From Bordetella parapertussis (GTDB lineage: Bacteria; Pseudomonadota; Gammaproteobacteria; Burkholderiales; Burkholderiaceae_A), in the NCBI GenBank assembly GCA_945901825.1, contig CAMDMC010000006.1, positions 1 through 64,000 on the forward strand: a stretch of DNA of 64,000 bases. The letters run 5' to 3'. Positions 27,735-37,151 of this stretch are shown here, piece by piece. The position numbers were made by a program, and so were the translations under genes. How positions within the stretch are numbered: position 1 is the stretch's first letter; each line of letters opens with the position of its first letter. The notes beneath the pieces are model-generated. The model made no database searches, had not been told where the DNA came from, and saw only the letters and a list, made by a program, of their open reading frames with translations.

Positions 27735-29252
27735 CTAGCCAAAGAAAAGACTGGCAAGCCCCAAAAACAAAAGAAAACCCAAGGAATCCGTGCTGAAGGT
27801 AAGCAGCACAGAAGATCCCAGGGCGGGATCGCGGCCCATTCGGTGCAAGGACATGGGAACAAAAATGGCAATTAGCGCGGCTACCAAAAGGTTGAGCAAA
27901 ATAGCCAGCATCATGGTGATGCCAAGAAGCAGGCCGTTACTGGTCTCGCTGTAGAGCCACCAGGCGAAAAGGCCCGCCACCGAGCCCCAGACAAGACCAT
28001 TGAGCCCCGCAATCGAGAGTTCTTTTGCCAGCAGTCGGGTGAGATTGCCCGAATTGACCTGCCCCAATGCAAGAGACCGAATAAAAAGTGTCATGGTCTG
28101 ATTGCCCGTGTTGCCTGCGATTCCCGCAACGATAGGCATGAGGGCTGCAAGCGCCACCACGCGTTCAATCGTGCCCTCGAAGGCGCCAATGACCCTGGAG
28201 GCAAAAAAGGCCGTGCAAAGGTTAAGCCCAAGCCAGAGCCATCGGTTTTTTGCCGAGGCCCAGACCGAGGAAAAGAGGTCTTCTTCCTCACGCAGTCCCG
28301 CCTGGGCGAGCACCTCGGAGTCGCTCTCTTCGCGAATAAGATCAACCGCCTCAGACACGGTAAGCCGCCCAATAAGCTTGCCTTGGTCGTTGACCACAGG
28401 CGCCGAGACAAGGTCGTAGCGCTCAAAGGCCTGGGCGGCCTCGTAGGCATCGTCACGGGCATTTAGTGACAAGATATCTCGGCGCATGACCTCCGACACC
28501 AAGGACTCGGGCTCATTGACCAGAAGCTGTCCAATGGGCAGGGCGCCCAGAAGTCTCTCCTTGCGGTCAACGACAAAGACCTGATCGGTATGGTCGGGGA
28601 GTTCATCAAACCGGCGAAGGTAGCGCAGCACAACCTCAAGGCTTACATCGTCGCGAATGGTCACCATCTCAAAATCCATTCGAGCACCAACGCTCTCGTC
28701 GGGATAGGACATGGCGTGACGAAGCTGCTCACGCTCTTCAATGGTCAGACCCTGTCGAACCCGCTCAACAATGTCAAAGGGAAGTTCATCGGCCAAGGCG
28801 GCCAGGTCATCGGGCTCTAAGGACTGGGCAATTCGCAGCAGGGCTTCGCGACTGGTCTCGGCGATAAGGCTTGTACGGACCGCCTCGTTGAGCTCCACCA
28901 TCACCTCACCGCGTCGATCCTCGGCAACCAGATGCCAGACCTTTTCACGCTGCTCGCGGGGAAGTGCCTCAAGCACATAGGCAAGGTCTGCAGCATGAAG
29001 TGGCCGAATTTTCGGCACCAGTGCAGATTGTTGCTGGCGAACAAGGAGCTGCTCGACGAGCTGCTGCCGATCGGACTCCGCCCCCGACTTCTCCTTTTGC
29101 ACAAGCCCGGTCTCAAGCCGAAAACGTGCAAAAAGCGACTGGATCTCCTCAAGGGCGTGCTGAGCGGCTTCGGGCTCGCGCGGGCCGATAACCGTCGACG
29201 ACTCGAGGTCGTTCGGAGAGTCAGACGCAGGGGCGTTTGGGATTGGACTCAT
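27735..29252 (-). CDS. mgtE: magnesium transporter MgtE
   Basis: Mg2+-gated magnesium channel of the inner membrane. Domain order: an N domain of MgtE repeats (about residues 60-195, acidic and helical), two CBS domains (about 195-325, beginning 'DEVSVGARM'-like near the first and 'VMRRDILSLNARDD' in the second), then five membrane spans (about 345-505) with 'PIVAGIAGNTGNQTMTLFIR' lining the pore. Length 505 is longer than the usual 450-480, with about 50 extra N-terminal residues. It follows the RNase/AroE fusion by 20 bp, so no Mg2+-sensing riboswitch leader fits before it. Confidence 0.96.
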   Translation of the reverse strand: MSPIPNAPASDSPNDLESSTVIGPREPEAAQHALEEIQSLFARFRLETGLVQKEKSGAESDRQQLVEQLLVRQQQSALVPKIRPLHAADLAYVLEALPREQREKVWHLVAEDRRGEVMVELNEAVRTSLIAETSREALLRIAQSLEPDDLAALADELPFDIVERVRQGLTIEEREQLRHAMSYPDESVGARMDFEMVTIRDDVSLEVVLRYLRRFDELPDHTDQVFVVDRKERLLGALPIGQLLVNEPESLVSEVMRRDILSLNARDDAYEAAQAFERYDLVSAPVVNDQGKLIGRLTVSEAVDLIREESDSEVLAQAGLREEEDLFSSVWASAKNRWLWLGLNLCTAFFASRVIGAFEGTIERVVALAALMPIVAGIAGNTGNQTMTLFIRSLALGQVNSGNLTRLLAKELSIAGLNGLVWGSVAGLFAWWLYSETSNGLLLGITMMLAILLNLLVAALIAIFVPMSLHRMGRDPALGSSVLLTFSTDSLGFLLFLGLASLFFG

Positions 29253-29272
29253 AACAAGAGGGCTTGACCTGG

Positions 29273-32137
29273 TTACTGAGAGGCTTGACCTTTGAACAGG
29301 GTAAGCACGGGTTCGGTAGAGGGTGACTCGCCCGTCCAGAGCTCAAAGGCAACGGCAGCCTGCTCCACAAGCATACCGAGTCCGTCAAGGGTGAGGCCAA
29401 CACCTGCGCCCTTGGCAAGCCCAAGGAAATGCTCGGCCGCAGGCCCATACATCATGTCAAGGGCAAGCCTGGTCTGCTCAAAAAGACTCGGGTGCAGGGT
29501 TAGCACGGCCTGCTGAAGACTTGAGGCCGAGGCATTTACAACAAGCGTTGGCGGATCGCCCGCCAGGGGCTGGGCCAGGGCCTCCAGGCTGAGGGCATGA
29601 AGAACAGGCACGGGGGCATCCACGGCACGCCCTGCAATATTTAACTGAGCCGCCTCGCCATTGCCTGCCGCCAGATAGGCCTTGGTAAAGGTATCGACGA
29701 GGGCATGGGCCTTTTCAGGGCTGCGGTTGGCAATAACCAGTTCATCAAGGCCGGCCTGCAGCAGCGGAAGAACCACGCCGCGCGCAGCACCACCGGCGCC
29801 TATAAGCAACATCCGATGGCCTGCAAGATTTTGTGCCTGCAGATGCCTAAGCAGATCGCGAACAAGGCCAAGGCCATCGGTGTTATCTGCTCGCCAGCCC
29901 GAGGACTCTCGAACAAGCGTGTTGATGGCCTGAGCCTTCTGAGCACGTTCGGACATCGGCCAGCCTTCGGCTAAGGCAAGGGCATAGACCTCTTCCTTAA
30001 GCGGCACGGTAAGGTTGAGGCCCGCATAGCCCTGGTTGTGAAGCGCCTGAAGTCGGGCCCTAAGCTCTGCCGATGGGGTGTCGATGGCGGTGTAACTGAC
30101 GGCAAGACCAAGTTCCTGGGCAAAGGCTGCATGGATAGCCGGTGAGCGGCTGTGGGCAATAGGACTGCCCAGAACCGCAAGTTGCAGCGGTGTGTCGGGA
30201 GTTTGCGCCTGAAGGCCAAGCACCTCAAGCTCGCAGCTCAAGGCATCGGCGCCAATGACCTCAAGCGTCACCTCCGTGCCGGCAGGCAGGTGGGACCAGG
30301 ACGGCACGCGACAAGTTAAAGGCAATCGGGCAAGGCGCACCAGGCCCTCACGCCCCAGGCGCCCCTCTTCGATCAGAGGCTCAGCGGCTACAGACCTCTG
30401 GGCGGCGGCCCAGGACTCGGTCGCGAGGCCTTGCTCCATACCCAGCCAGCGAAGGCTCCAATAGCGCTCCATCTGGTTTTGAAACTCACCATAGCGGTCG
30501 TAGCAGGCTTCAAAATGCGCAAGGTCGGCAAAGAGTTCAGTATCGTTTGGCTTGTAGGCTGGTCGCCTATGGCCAAGCGCAGCCAAGACCTGCCACTGGT
30601 TCATGAGGTCACTAAAACGTCGAAGGGGCGACGTGGACCAGGCATAGTGGCTGACCCCCATGCCCTGGTGAGGGCCAGGGCCTGTCTGCATACGCACACG
30701 CCCCATCGACTGGCAGCGGTAGATGCCTGGCAGATGTGCAAGCGCAAGCGTCTCCCCCCAGGCAACGTTGGTGGCAATCATCCATTCCGAGACCAGTCGG
30801 TCAATTTCATTGTCGCGAGGCCTTAGGCGAATATCGGGCTGGCCTTGGCCAAGCTGCTTGGCCGTGGCAGGGTCAAGCTTCTCATCCCATTGCACCTGCA
30901 CCGAGAAGTCCACGCGGCCCGTGGGTTCCGGTCGACCCCGAACCTGTTCGCGCTGTGCGCGAAGACGGGACGCCTGCTCGAGCAAAGGCGTAAGCCCCGA
31001 CCATTGCTGCAGAAGGTCAGGCCAGGGATCGTGCCGAAGGTTCTTCGCAATGAAGACCTTCTCAATGCGTGTGCTGACACCTGTGCGCTGGCCCTGATCG
31101 TCAAACTCAAGGTAGAGCGATAGGCAGGGATTTTCGCGGCCCTCATTGAGCGAGTAGAGATCAATGACCTCGGCGGGAAGCATGGTGAGTTTCTCGCCAG
31201 GAAAGTAGACGGTGGAGGCACGCTCTCGCGCCCACTGGCCAAGCAGCGAGCCGGGTTCGATGGCAAGGCCCGGCGCAGCAATATGCACCCCCACCCGAAA
31301 GCCTCCGCTGGGCAAGGCTTCATACGAAAGGGCGTCATCGACCTCGGTGGTTGCCGCATCATCAAGGGAATAGGCGGGGCTTGATGCCAAGGGAAGGCTT
31401 GCCAGCAGGTCGTCGCGGCGACCTCGGCAGTCGGCGATGGCCTGTTGCGAATTCGCTGGCGCATCGTTTGCAGCATGGTGCAGACCCTGGGCCATGAAGC
31501 GAGCCCGGTGAAGACTGTAGGCCGATGGCAGAAGACCGCGTTGCAGGGCAAGCTGCTCGAGACTGATCTGGCATTCGAAGGCCGCCTGCTCCAGTGCCTT
31601 GTATTCCACCGATTGCTTATCGGGCCGAATAAGCAGATCGAGCCCAAGGGCTTCAAGCGCCTCGGGCAGTTGCCCATCTAGGAGCTGCTGCTTCATCTGA
31701 GCCTGACGCTCGGCGGCAAGCCGTCGCCTCTCAATGCCTGCGAGCGCAGCCTTTAGAGACTCCTCGGGCATGGCACGAAAAAGCCCCTTGCCTTTGCGTT
31801 GAAAGTAGACGGGCGCAGCATGAAGAGCAAGAAGAAGACTGGCCTGCTCAAGCGCACTGCCGCCTTCGCTGCCAAAGACGTCTTTTGCAAAGTCTTGAAA
31901 AGCGAACTCCTCGGCCGGTGCGCACTGCCATAAAAAATCGGCATCAAGCTCGTTGGCCTTGCCCTGGGCCTGCTGAAAAAAGCCCTCGAGGTCAGGCTCT
32001 GAAAAGGCCAGAAGGCATTGGGCCCGCTTGACCTTCAGCCGACGACCGGAACCAAGCTCAAGCTGCAGGCTCGCGGGCGCCTCGGAGACTTGGCGCGCCA
32101 CCTTCAGCTGGCCCGAGTCTTCAAAAAACCAGTTCAT
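29273..32137 (-). CDS. aroE: fusion of RNase II-family ribonuclease (N-terminal) and shikimate dehydrogenase AroE (C-terminal)
   Basis: One uninterrupted 954-codon frame encodes two enzymes. Residues about 1-640 are an RNB-domain 3'-5' exoribonuclease: the metal-binding core is SLDDAATTEVDDAL (D259, D267, D268, with E265 where E. coli RNase II has Asp207), the catalytic arginines are in TSPLRRFSDLMN (about 502-513), and a small beta domain follows at 600-640. After the linker QAQTPDTPLQ, residues 652-954 are a full AroE: GSPIAHSRSP, VPLKE with K714, AINTLV with N739, NTDG with D754, the NADP loop GAGGAARG (780-787) and a normal C-terminus. In related bacteria the two genes are adjacent but separate. 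It starts 2 bp after mpl. Confidence 0.93.
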   Translation of the reverse strand: MNWFFEDSGQLKVARQVSEAPASLQLELGSGRRLKVKRAQCLLAFSEPDLEGFFQQAQGKANELDADFLWQCAPAEEFAFQDFAKDVFGSEGGSALEQASLLLALHAAPVYFQRKGKGLFRAMPEESLKAALAGIERRRLAAERQAQMKQQLLDGQLPEALEALGLDLLIRPDKQSVEYKALEQAAFECQISLEQLALQRGLLPSAYSLHRARFMAQGLHHAANDAPANSQQAIADCRGRRDDLLASLPLASSPAYSLDDAATTEVDDALSYEALPSGGFRVGVHIAAPGLAIEPGSLLGQWARERASTVYFPGEKLTMLPAEVIDLYSLNEGRENPCLSLYLEFDDQGQRTGVSTRIEKVFIAKNLRHDPWPDLLQQWSGLTPLLEQASRLRAQREQVRGRPEPTGRVDFSVQVQWDEKLDPATAKQLGQGQPDIRLRPRDNEIDRLVSEWMIATNVAWGETLALAHLPGIYRCQSMGRVRMQTGPGPHQGMGVSHYAWSTSPLRRFSDLMNQWQVLAALGHRRPAYKPNDTELFADLAHFEACYDRYGEFQNQMERYWSLRWLGMEQGLATESWAAAQRSVAAEPLIEEGRLGREGLVRLARLPLTCRVPSWSHLPAGTEVTLEVIGADALSCELEVLGLQAQTPDTPLQLAVLGSPIAHSRSPAIHAAFAQELGLAVSYTAIDTPSAELRARLQALHNQGYAGLNLTVPLKEEVYALALAEGWPMSERAQKAQAINTLVRESSGWRADNTDGLGLVRDLLRHLQAQNLAGHRMLLIGAGGAARGVVLPLLQAGLDELVIANRSPEKAHALVDTFTKAYLAAGNGEAAQLNIAGRAVDAPVPVLHALSLEALAQPLAGDPPTLVVNASASSLQQAVLTLHPSLFEQTRLALDMMYGPAAEHFLGLAKGAGVGLTLDGLGMLVEQAAVAFELWTGESPSTEPVLTLFKGQASQ

Positions 32138-32139
32138 GG

Positions 32140-33567
32140 CTAGCTGGCCGCTGCCTGGGTAAGGCCCTGCAGAAGTCGCTCGTGAATCCCCTCAAAGCCC
32201 CCGTTGCTCATCACTAAAACCGCGTCACCCGGTCGCGCCTGTTGAACAATGCGGGTTACTAGCCTGTCGATCTCATCACTGATGAAGGCCTGCGGGCGAA
32301 GGTTTGCCAGCGCCTCTTCAAGGCTCCAGTCCAGGCCACGGCTGTAGCCAAAGACCTGGTCGGCCTGGGCAAGAGAGCCAGCCAACTGGTCTCGCATAAG
32401 GCCCATCTTCATGGTGTTGGAGCGCGGCTCCAGCACTGCCAAAAGCCTTGCGCCTTTGGGTAGATGCGCCCGAAGGGCTTGAACCGTTGTAGCAATCGCC
32501 GTGGGATGGTGTGCAAAATCGTCAAAGACCCGAACGCCTGATGCCTGGCCCCGTTGCTGCATGCGACGTTTAATGCCCTTAAACCCCTTGACGGCCTCAA
32601 AGGCTTCAACCGGATCGAGGCCTAGGGCGCTGACAGCCGCCAGTGCCGCCGCCAGGTTGCGCCGATTGTGCAGACCCCACAGGGGACTGCTTGCCTGAGC
32701 AAGGCAACGGCCGTCGCGCCAGAGTTCAAGTTCTTCAAGGTCTTGCAGGTCGGTTGGGGCTGCATGCTGGGTGGTGGCACTGACCTGAGCGGGCTGCACA
32801 CTAAAATTGAGGCTGGTTGCCGGCGAATCAGATTCCGCATCAAACCGCCAGACCGGCGTGTAACAACCCCTGGCAAGGACACGGTCGATGGCGGGCTCTT
32901 GGGCGTGGACCACGAGGCGCCCTTCGGCAGGCAGGGTTCGCACCCAGTGATGAAACTGGGTCTCGATGGCTGCAAGGTCAGCGAAGATGTCGGCGTGATC
33001 AAACTCAAGGTTATTAAGAACAGCAACCTGCGCTCGGTAGTGCAAGAACTTCGAGCGCTTGTCGAAAAAGGCGGTGTCGTATTCGTCGGCCTCAAGAACA
33101 AAGGGGGCGCTAGGCCCCGCAAGCCGCGCCGAGACCCCAAAGTTTTCCGGAACGCCCCCCACCAGAAACCCGGGTGCACGCCCGCAGGCATCAAGCAGGT
33201 AGGCAATAAGGGCGGTGGTTGTGGTCTTGCCATGGGTGCCAGCCACTGCAACAACAGGCTGGCTGCCCAGCAGATGCTCGGAGAGAAACGCGGGGCCCGA
33301 GGTCATGGCAAGGCGCTGATTCAGAATGGCTTCAACAAGTGGCAGGCCTCGACGGGCCACATTGCCCACAACAAAAAGATCGGGCTGCAGGCCAAGCTGG
33401 TCGGCCTCAAAGCCTTCCACAAGGTCGATGCCCGCTAGGCGAAGCTGCTCGCTCATGGGTGGGTAGACCTGGGTGTCGCAACCCGTAACCCGGAAGCCCG
33501 CAGCCCGTGCGAGCTGTGCAAGCCCGCCCATAAAGGTGCCACAGATACCAAGGATATGAATATGCAT
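32140..33567 (-). CDS. mpl: UDP-N-acetylmuramate:L-alanyl-gamma-D-glutamyl-meso-diaminopimelate ligase
   Basis: Mur ligase that attaches recycled murein tripeptide to UDP-MurNAc. The 475-residue protein starts with MHIHILGICGTFMGGLA, the N-terminal nucleotide-binding signature, and has the ATP loop 'AVAGTHGKTTTTAL' and 'DDFAHHPTAIATTVQAL'. I start at the ATG at 33567 although the frame is open to 33813 across the divergent gene. The -10-like TACAAT is 5 nt before this ATG. First gene of the mpl-RNase/aroE-mgtE unit; with anmK and ampD it supports an active recycling pathway. Confidence 0.96.
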   Translation of the reverse strand: MHIHILGICGTFMGGLAQLARAAGFRVTGCDTQVYPPMSEQLRLAGIDLVEGFEADQLGLQPDLFVVGNVARRGLPLVEAILNQRLAMTSGPAFLSEHLLGSQPVVAVAGTHGKTTTTALIAYLLDACGRAPGFLVGGVPENFGVSARLAGPSAPFVLEADEYDTAFFDKRSKFLHYRAQVAVLNNLEFDHADIFADLAAIETQFHHWVRTLPAEGRLVVHAQEPAIDRVLARGCYTPVWRFDAESDSPATSLNFSVQPAQVSATTQHAAPTDLQDLEELELWRDGRCLAQASSPLWGLHNRRNLAAALAAVSALGLDPVEAFEAVKGFKGIKRRMQQRGQASGVRVFDDFAHHPTAIATTVQALRAHLPKGARLLAVLEPRSNTMKMGLMRDQLAGSLAQADQVFGYSRGLDWSLEEALANLRPQAFISDEIDRLVTRIVQQARPGDAVLVMSNGGFEGIHERLLQGLTQAAAS

Positions 33568-33597
33568 GAGCCATTGTACGGCCGGCATAATCAGGCT
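33568..33597. promoter_or_regulatory. 30-bp divergent spacer mpl / unknown gene with two -10-like hexamers
   Basis: Minus strand: TACAAT (33573-33578), then 5 nt, then the mpl ATG. Plus strand: CATAAT (33586-33591), then 6 nt, then the ATG at 33598. -35 hexamers are not evident. Confidence 0.45.
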
Positions 33598-34170
33598 ATG
33601 TCCAGCCTTCGACACGAGATTGCCTGCGGTGCAGCTCAGCTTATTGCCGAGGAAGGTTTTGATTATCAGAGCGCCAAACGCAAGGCCTATGAACGCATGA
33701 CGGGCGGCCTTGGTGGGCGAATTGCAGCAGGCGATCTGCCAAGCAACCAAGAAATTGAAGAGGCAGTCCGTGATCATCTCGCGCTCTTTGCCGACGAGAG
33801 CCACCGCGCCCATTGCCAGGCCATGCGCAGGGCAGCCCTGCAGCTCATGCAGCGACTCTCAGCCTACCAACCCGTGCTTATGGGCGCACTTGCCAACGGC
33901 ACGGCCACCGCCTTTAGCGTCATTCACCTGGGCTGCCGGGCGGAATCCGCCAAAGAACTCGCCATTGATTTTCTAAACGATGGCATCGCGGTTGAGGCCA
34001 CCGAACTTGCCAACCCAGTGGGTCAAGGCATGGTGGAAGGCCTATTACTGGACTGGCAGGGTCACCCGGTTGTCATCACCACCCTTGCTCGAGGGGGCCT
34101 GCCCCGGCGGGTTTCCAACCTCAGCACTCACGAACTCATGCTGCAACTTAACAATGGAGGCCTGGCTTGA
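33598..34170 (+). CDS. conserved protein of unknown function, divergent from mpl
   Basis: A 190-residue soluble protein that I recognise only as a betaproteobacterial family often found next to mpl; some database entries name it, probably wrongly by association, a UDP-N-acetylmuramate-alanine ligase. It has none of the Mur ligase signatures. The N-terminus (about 1-95) is helical and charged; the part from about 95 ('LMGALANGTATAFSVIHLG') has an alternating hydrophobic pattern that would fit a nucleotidyltransferase-like alpha/beta fold, but I see no clear GS-x9-DxD motif. Its stop overlaps the TTG start of the tlpA-like gene by 4 bp (TTGA). Function unknown. Confidence 0.8.
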   Translation: MSSLRHEIACGAAQLIAEEGFDYQSAKRKAYERMTGGLGGRIAAGDLPSNQEIEEAVRDHLALFADESHRAHCQAMRRAALQLMQRLSAYQPVLMGALANGTATAFSVIHLGCRAESAKELAIDFLNDGIAVEATELANPVGQGMVEGLLLDWQGHPVVITTLARGGLPRRVSNLSTHELMLQLNNGGLA

Positions 34171-34700
34171 ATCGACGGCATTGGATATTGGCAGGGGCAG
34201 TTGGCCTTACAGGTCTGGGCGTCGGAATGGGCCTGGGCCTATGGCGTCAGTCGCCCAAGACCTTAGCCGAGCCCGCGGGCTGGGTCTTTGACCTTCAGCT
34301 TCAAAAGGCCGGGCAGGCACGGGGCGAACTGCTCTCATTGGCCGAATTTCGGGGCAAGCCCTTGGTGGTCAACTTCTGGGCAACCTGGTGCCCGCCCTGT
34401 GTTGAAGAAATGCCAGAACTTTCGGCTTTTTACGATAAATACCAGTCAAAAGGGGTTCAACTTCTTGGAATCGCTGTTGACTCCCCCTCCAATGTTCGGG
34501 AGTTTCTCGAGGAGCGTCGGTTTTCCTATCCCTTGGTCGTTGCCGGTGCCAACGGAAGCGAGCTTGCAAGCCGATTGGGCAGCCGAGTGGATGCCTTTCC
34601 CTACACGGTTCTGGTGGCACCCAATGGTCAGGTGACCCAGCAGAAGATGGGAAGAATCTACGAAGAAGAGCTCACAAACTGGGTAGAAGACTACATTTGA
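34167..34700 (+). CDS. TlpA/ResA-like membrane-anchored thiol-disulfide oxidoreductase
   Basis: Periplasmic thioredoxin-fold reductase; relatives reduce cytochrome c or other exported proteins. One N-terminal membrane anchor (about residues 7-25, Gly-rich) precedes a thioredoxin domain with the redox motif NFWATWCPPCVEEMPEL and a cis-proline region 'DAFPYTVLV'. Length 177. I start at the TTG at 34167: GGAGG lies 7 nt before it and the stop of the previous gene overlaps it as TTGA. It shares a transcript with the unknown gene upstream. Confidence 0.93.
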   Translation: MNRRHWILAGAVGLTGLGVGMGLGLWRQSPKTLAEPAGWVFDLQLQKAGQARGELLSLAEFRGKPLVVNFWATWCPPCVEEMPELSAFYDKYQSKGVQLLGIAVDSPSNVREFLEERRFSYPLVVAGANGSELASRLGSRVDAFPYTVLVAPNGQVTQQKMGRIYEEELTNWVEDYI

Positions 34701-34772
34701 TAGCTTTTTAGAAGGTACCCTGAGCTAAATGCGGTAGACTCCGATGTGTTTCCTTTTTTCCTCGGCAACTGA
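34701..34772. other. 72-bp spacer before aroQ
   Basis: Contains a T-rich stretch near 34752-34759 and no clear hairpin. A TAGACT at 34735-34740 could be a -10, but no -35 was found. No good Shine-Dalgarno precedes the aroQ ATG. Confidence 0.25.
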
Positions 34773-35240
34773 ATGGCAACAGGCCCTCTTATATGGCTGC
34801 TTCATGGCCCCAATTTGAATATGCTCGGGCAGCGTGAGCCCGAGATCTACGGTTCAGAGACTCTTGCAAGCATTAACACCCAGTCGGTCTTTCTGGCGGA
34901 ATCGCTTGGCCTGAGTCTGGAGTGCTTTCAGTCCAACCATGAAGGCGAGCTGGTGGACCGCATCCAGCAGGCCCTTGGTCAGCAGGTCAAAGGGTTTGTT
35001 GTTAATCCGGCAGGCTTTACTCATACCAGTGTGGCCCTGCGTGATGCACTGGCTGCCGTTGCCCTGCCCTTTGTTGAAGTACACCTTAGCAACATCCACC
35101 GACGCGAGCCCTTCCGCAGTCACTCCTATTTTTCAGACAAGGCCGAGGCGGTGGTCTGCGGCATGGGCCCTCTGGGCTACGAGTCGGCCATTCGCTTTTT
35201 TCACAAGCATCTTTTGAAGTCCACGACACCCGCCCGGTAA
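34773..35240 (+). CDS. aroQ: 3-dehydroquinate dehydratase, type II
   Basis: Third step of the shikimate pathway. The 155-residue protein shows the type II signature [19 protein letters not shown] near the N-terminus (catalytic Tyr in EIYG and Arg before it), '[13 protein letters not shown]', and '[16 protein letters not shown]'; the late '[14 protein letters not shown]' holds the catalytic His. Directly followed by accB after 10 bp, the standard aroQ-accB-accC arrangement. Confidence 0.97.
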   Translation: MATGPLIWLLHGPNLNMLGQREPEIYGSETLASINTQSVFLAESLGLSLECFQSNHEGELVDRIQQALGQQVKGFVVNPAGFTHTSVALRDALAAVALPFVEVHLSNIHRREPFRSHSYFSDKAEAVVCGMGPLGYESAIRFFHKHLLKSTTPAR

Positions 35241-35250
35241 GGAGTTCGCT

Positions 35251-35790
35251 ATGGACCTGCGTAAACTAAAAACGCTCATCGACCTGGTGGCCGAATCAAA
35301 TATTGCTGAGCTTGAGATCACCGAGGGCGAAGGCAAGGTTCGTATCGTCAAGGCCGGTGTTGCCCAGCAAACGACAGCTCTTGCTGCTTCGGGCGTGCCT
35401 CCGCTGACAGGCAATATGGCTGCACAGTCCCTCTCGCAGCTCACGCCCACCAGCCAGGCCCCGGACCTTGGTCAGGAGGCATCGGCCGACTATCAAGGCG
35501 ATGGTTCGAATGGCCAGGGCGCGGCCATGGCAGGGGTATCTGGGGCTCAGGCCTCTGCGCAGTCGGTTCTGTCTCCCATGGTGGGGACGTTTTATCGCGC
35601 CTCCTCACCTGGCGCTGCGCCCTATGCCTCGGTAGGCGACGTCGTAACAGAAGGCCAGACGCTCTGTGTCATTGAGGCCATGAAGCTTATGAACGAGATT
35701 CCTGCCGATCGAGCCGGTGTCGTTAAGGCCGTCTTGGTGGAAAATGGGCAGCCTGTGGAGTTCGGTCAGCCTCTCTTTAGAATCGCCTAG
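35251..35790 (+). CDS. accB: biotin carboxyl carrier protein of acetyl-CoA carboxylase
   Basis: Carries the carboxyl group between AccC and AccAD in the first step of fatty acid synthesis. The 179-residue protein has a conserved N-terminal helix region (1-35), a flexible Gln/Ser/Ala-rich middle (38-104), and the biotinyl domain from about 105 with the attachment lysine K145 in EAMKLMNEI. Shine-Dalgarno AAGGAG is 6 nt before the ATG. accC begins 2 bp after its stop. Confidence 0.98.
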   Translation: MDLRKLKTLIDLVAESNIAELEITEGEGKVRIVKAGVAQQTTALAASGVPPLTGNMAAQSLSQLTPTSQAPDLGQEASADYQGDGSNGQGAAMAGVSGAQASAQSVLSPMVGTFYRASSPGAAPYASVGDVVTEGQTLCVIEAMKLMNEIPADRAGVVKAVLVENGQPVEFGQPLFRIA

Positions 35791-35792
35791 TT

Positions 35793-37151
35793 ATGGCGTT
35801 GTTTGAGAAGGTTCTTATTGCGAACCGAGGCGAGATCGCGCTGCGCATACAGTGGGCGTGCCGCGAGCTTGGCATTAAGACGGTTGTGGTTCACTCAACG
35901 GCCGACACCGAAGCCAAGTACGTGCGTCTTGCCGATGAGTCTGTCTGTATTGGGCCGCCCGCCTCGAAAGAGAGCTACCTTAACGTCCCTGCCATTATTG
36001 CGGCCGCAGAGGTCACCGATGCCGAGGCCATTCATCCGGGCTATGGTTTTCTGGCAGAGAACGCGGACTTTGCCGAGCGTGTTGAACAAAGCGGTTTTCG
36101 TTTTATTGGGCCCACACCCGATGTGATTCGCCTGATGGGCGATAAGGTCTCGGCCAAGAAAGCCATGCGAGCCGCAGGCGTTCCCTGCGTCCCTGGGTCC
36201 GAGGGTGCCCTTCCAGAAGACCCGAAGGAAATTATTCGTACTGCTCGAGCCGTTGGCTACCCGGTCATTATTAAGGCTGCCGGAGGCGGAGGCGGGCGTG
36301 GCATGCGCGTTGTTCACACCGAGGCTGCCTTAGTGAACGCGGTGAACACCACCCGTGCCGAGGCCGCAGCAGCCTTTAGTAATCCCGAGGTCTACATGGA
36401 GAAATTCCTTGAGAACCCTCGCCATATTGAGATTCAGATTCTTGCCGACCACTATGGCCACGTGGTTCACCTGGGCGAGCGCGACTGCTCCATGCAGCGT
36501 CGCCATCAGAAGGTGCTTGAAGAAGCCCCTGCGCCCGGCATTGCCTTAAGGCTTCGGGACAAGATTGGTCAGCGATGCGCAGATGCCTGCAAAAAGATGG
36601 GCTACCGGGGTGCGGGAACCATCGAGTTTCTTTACGAGAACGGTGAGTTCTACTTCATTGAAATGAACACCCGCGTTCAGGTTGAGCATCCGGTTACCGA
36701 GATGATCACCGGCATCGACATCGTGCAACAACAGATTCGAATCGCCTCCGGTGAGAAGCTTAGCTTTCGCCAAAAAGACATTGCCTTCAGGGGTCATGCC
36801 ATTGAATGCCGAATCAACGCCGAAGACCCCTTTTCGTTTACACCCTCACCGGGCCGCATCCTAAGCTGGCATACCCCTGGCGGGCCGGGTATTCGAGTGG
36901 ACTCCCATGCCTACGCCAACTACACGGTACCTCCCTATTACGACTCCATGATTGGGAAAATCATCAGCTTTGGTGACACCCGGGCCCAGGCCATGGCACG
37001 TATGGAGATTGCACTTTCGGAAATGGTGGTTGAGGGCATTCTCACCACGGTGCCCTTGCACAGGCGCATCATGCGCGACTCCCACTTTCAGGATGGGGGA
37101 ACCTCCATCCACTACCTGGAATCCATGCTTGAGCGCGAACCCAAGCTCTAG
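35793..37151 (+). CDS. accC: biotin carboxylase of acetyl-CoA carboxylase
   Basis: ATP-dependent carboxylation of biotin on AccB. The 452-residue protein is typical in length. The N-terminal '[20 protein letters not shown]', '[14 protein letters not shown]', the glycine-rich ATP loop '[14 protein letters not shown]', and '[20 protein letters not shown]' are all present. It sits 2 bp after accB and its end probably overlaps the start of prmA. Confidence 0.98.
   Translation: MALFEKVLIANRGEIALRIQWACRELGIKTVVVHSTADTEAKYVRLADESVCIGPPASKESYLNVPAIIAAAEVTDAEAIHPGYGFLAENADFAERVEQSGFRFIGPTPDVIRLMGDKVSAKKAMRAAGVPCVPGSEGALPEDPKEIIRTARAVGYPVIIKAAGGGGGRGMRVVHTEAALVNAVNTTRAEAAAAFSNPEVYMEKFLENPRHIEIQILADHYGHVVHLGERDCSMQRRHQKVLEEAPAPGIALRLRDKIGQRCADACKKMGYRGAGTIEFLYENGEFYFIEMNTRVQVEHPVTEMITGIDIVQQQIRIASGEKLSFRQKDIAFRGHAIECRINAEDPFSFTPSPGRILSWHTPGGPGIRVDSHAYANYTVPPYYDSMIGKIISFGDTRAQAMARMEIALSEMVVEGILTTVPLHRRIMRDSHFQDGGTSIHYLESMLEREPKL

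Noticed and set aside
29253..29272. Magnesium riboswitch before mgtE, or FMN riboswitch before the rib genes
   Set aside because: Only 20 bp separate mgtE from the upstream gene, and the rib genes are internal to an operon with overlaps; there is no room for such elements.
32668..33438. 256-codon plus-strand open frame opposite mpl
   Set aside because: Antisense to conserved Mpl sequence, with no recognisable family features.
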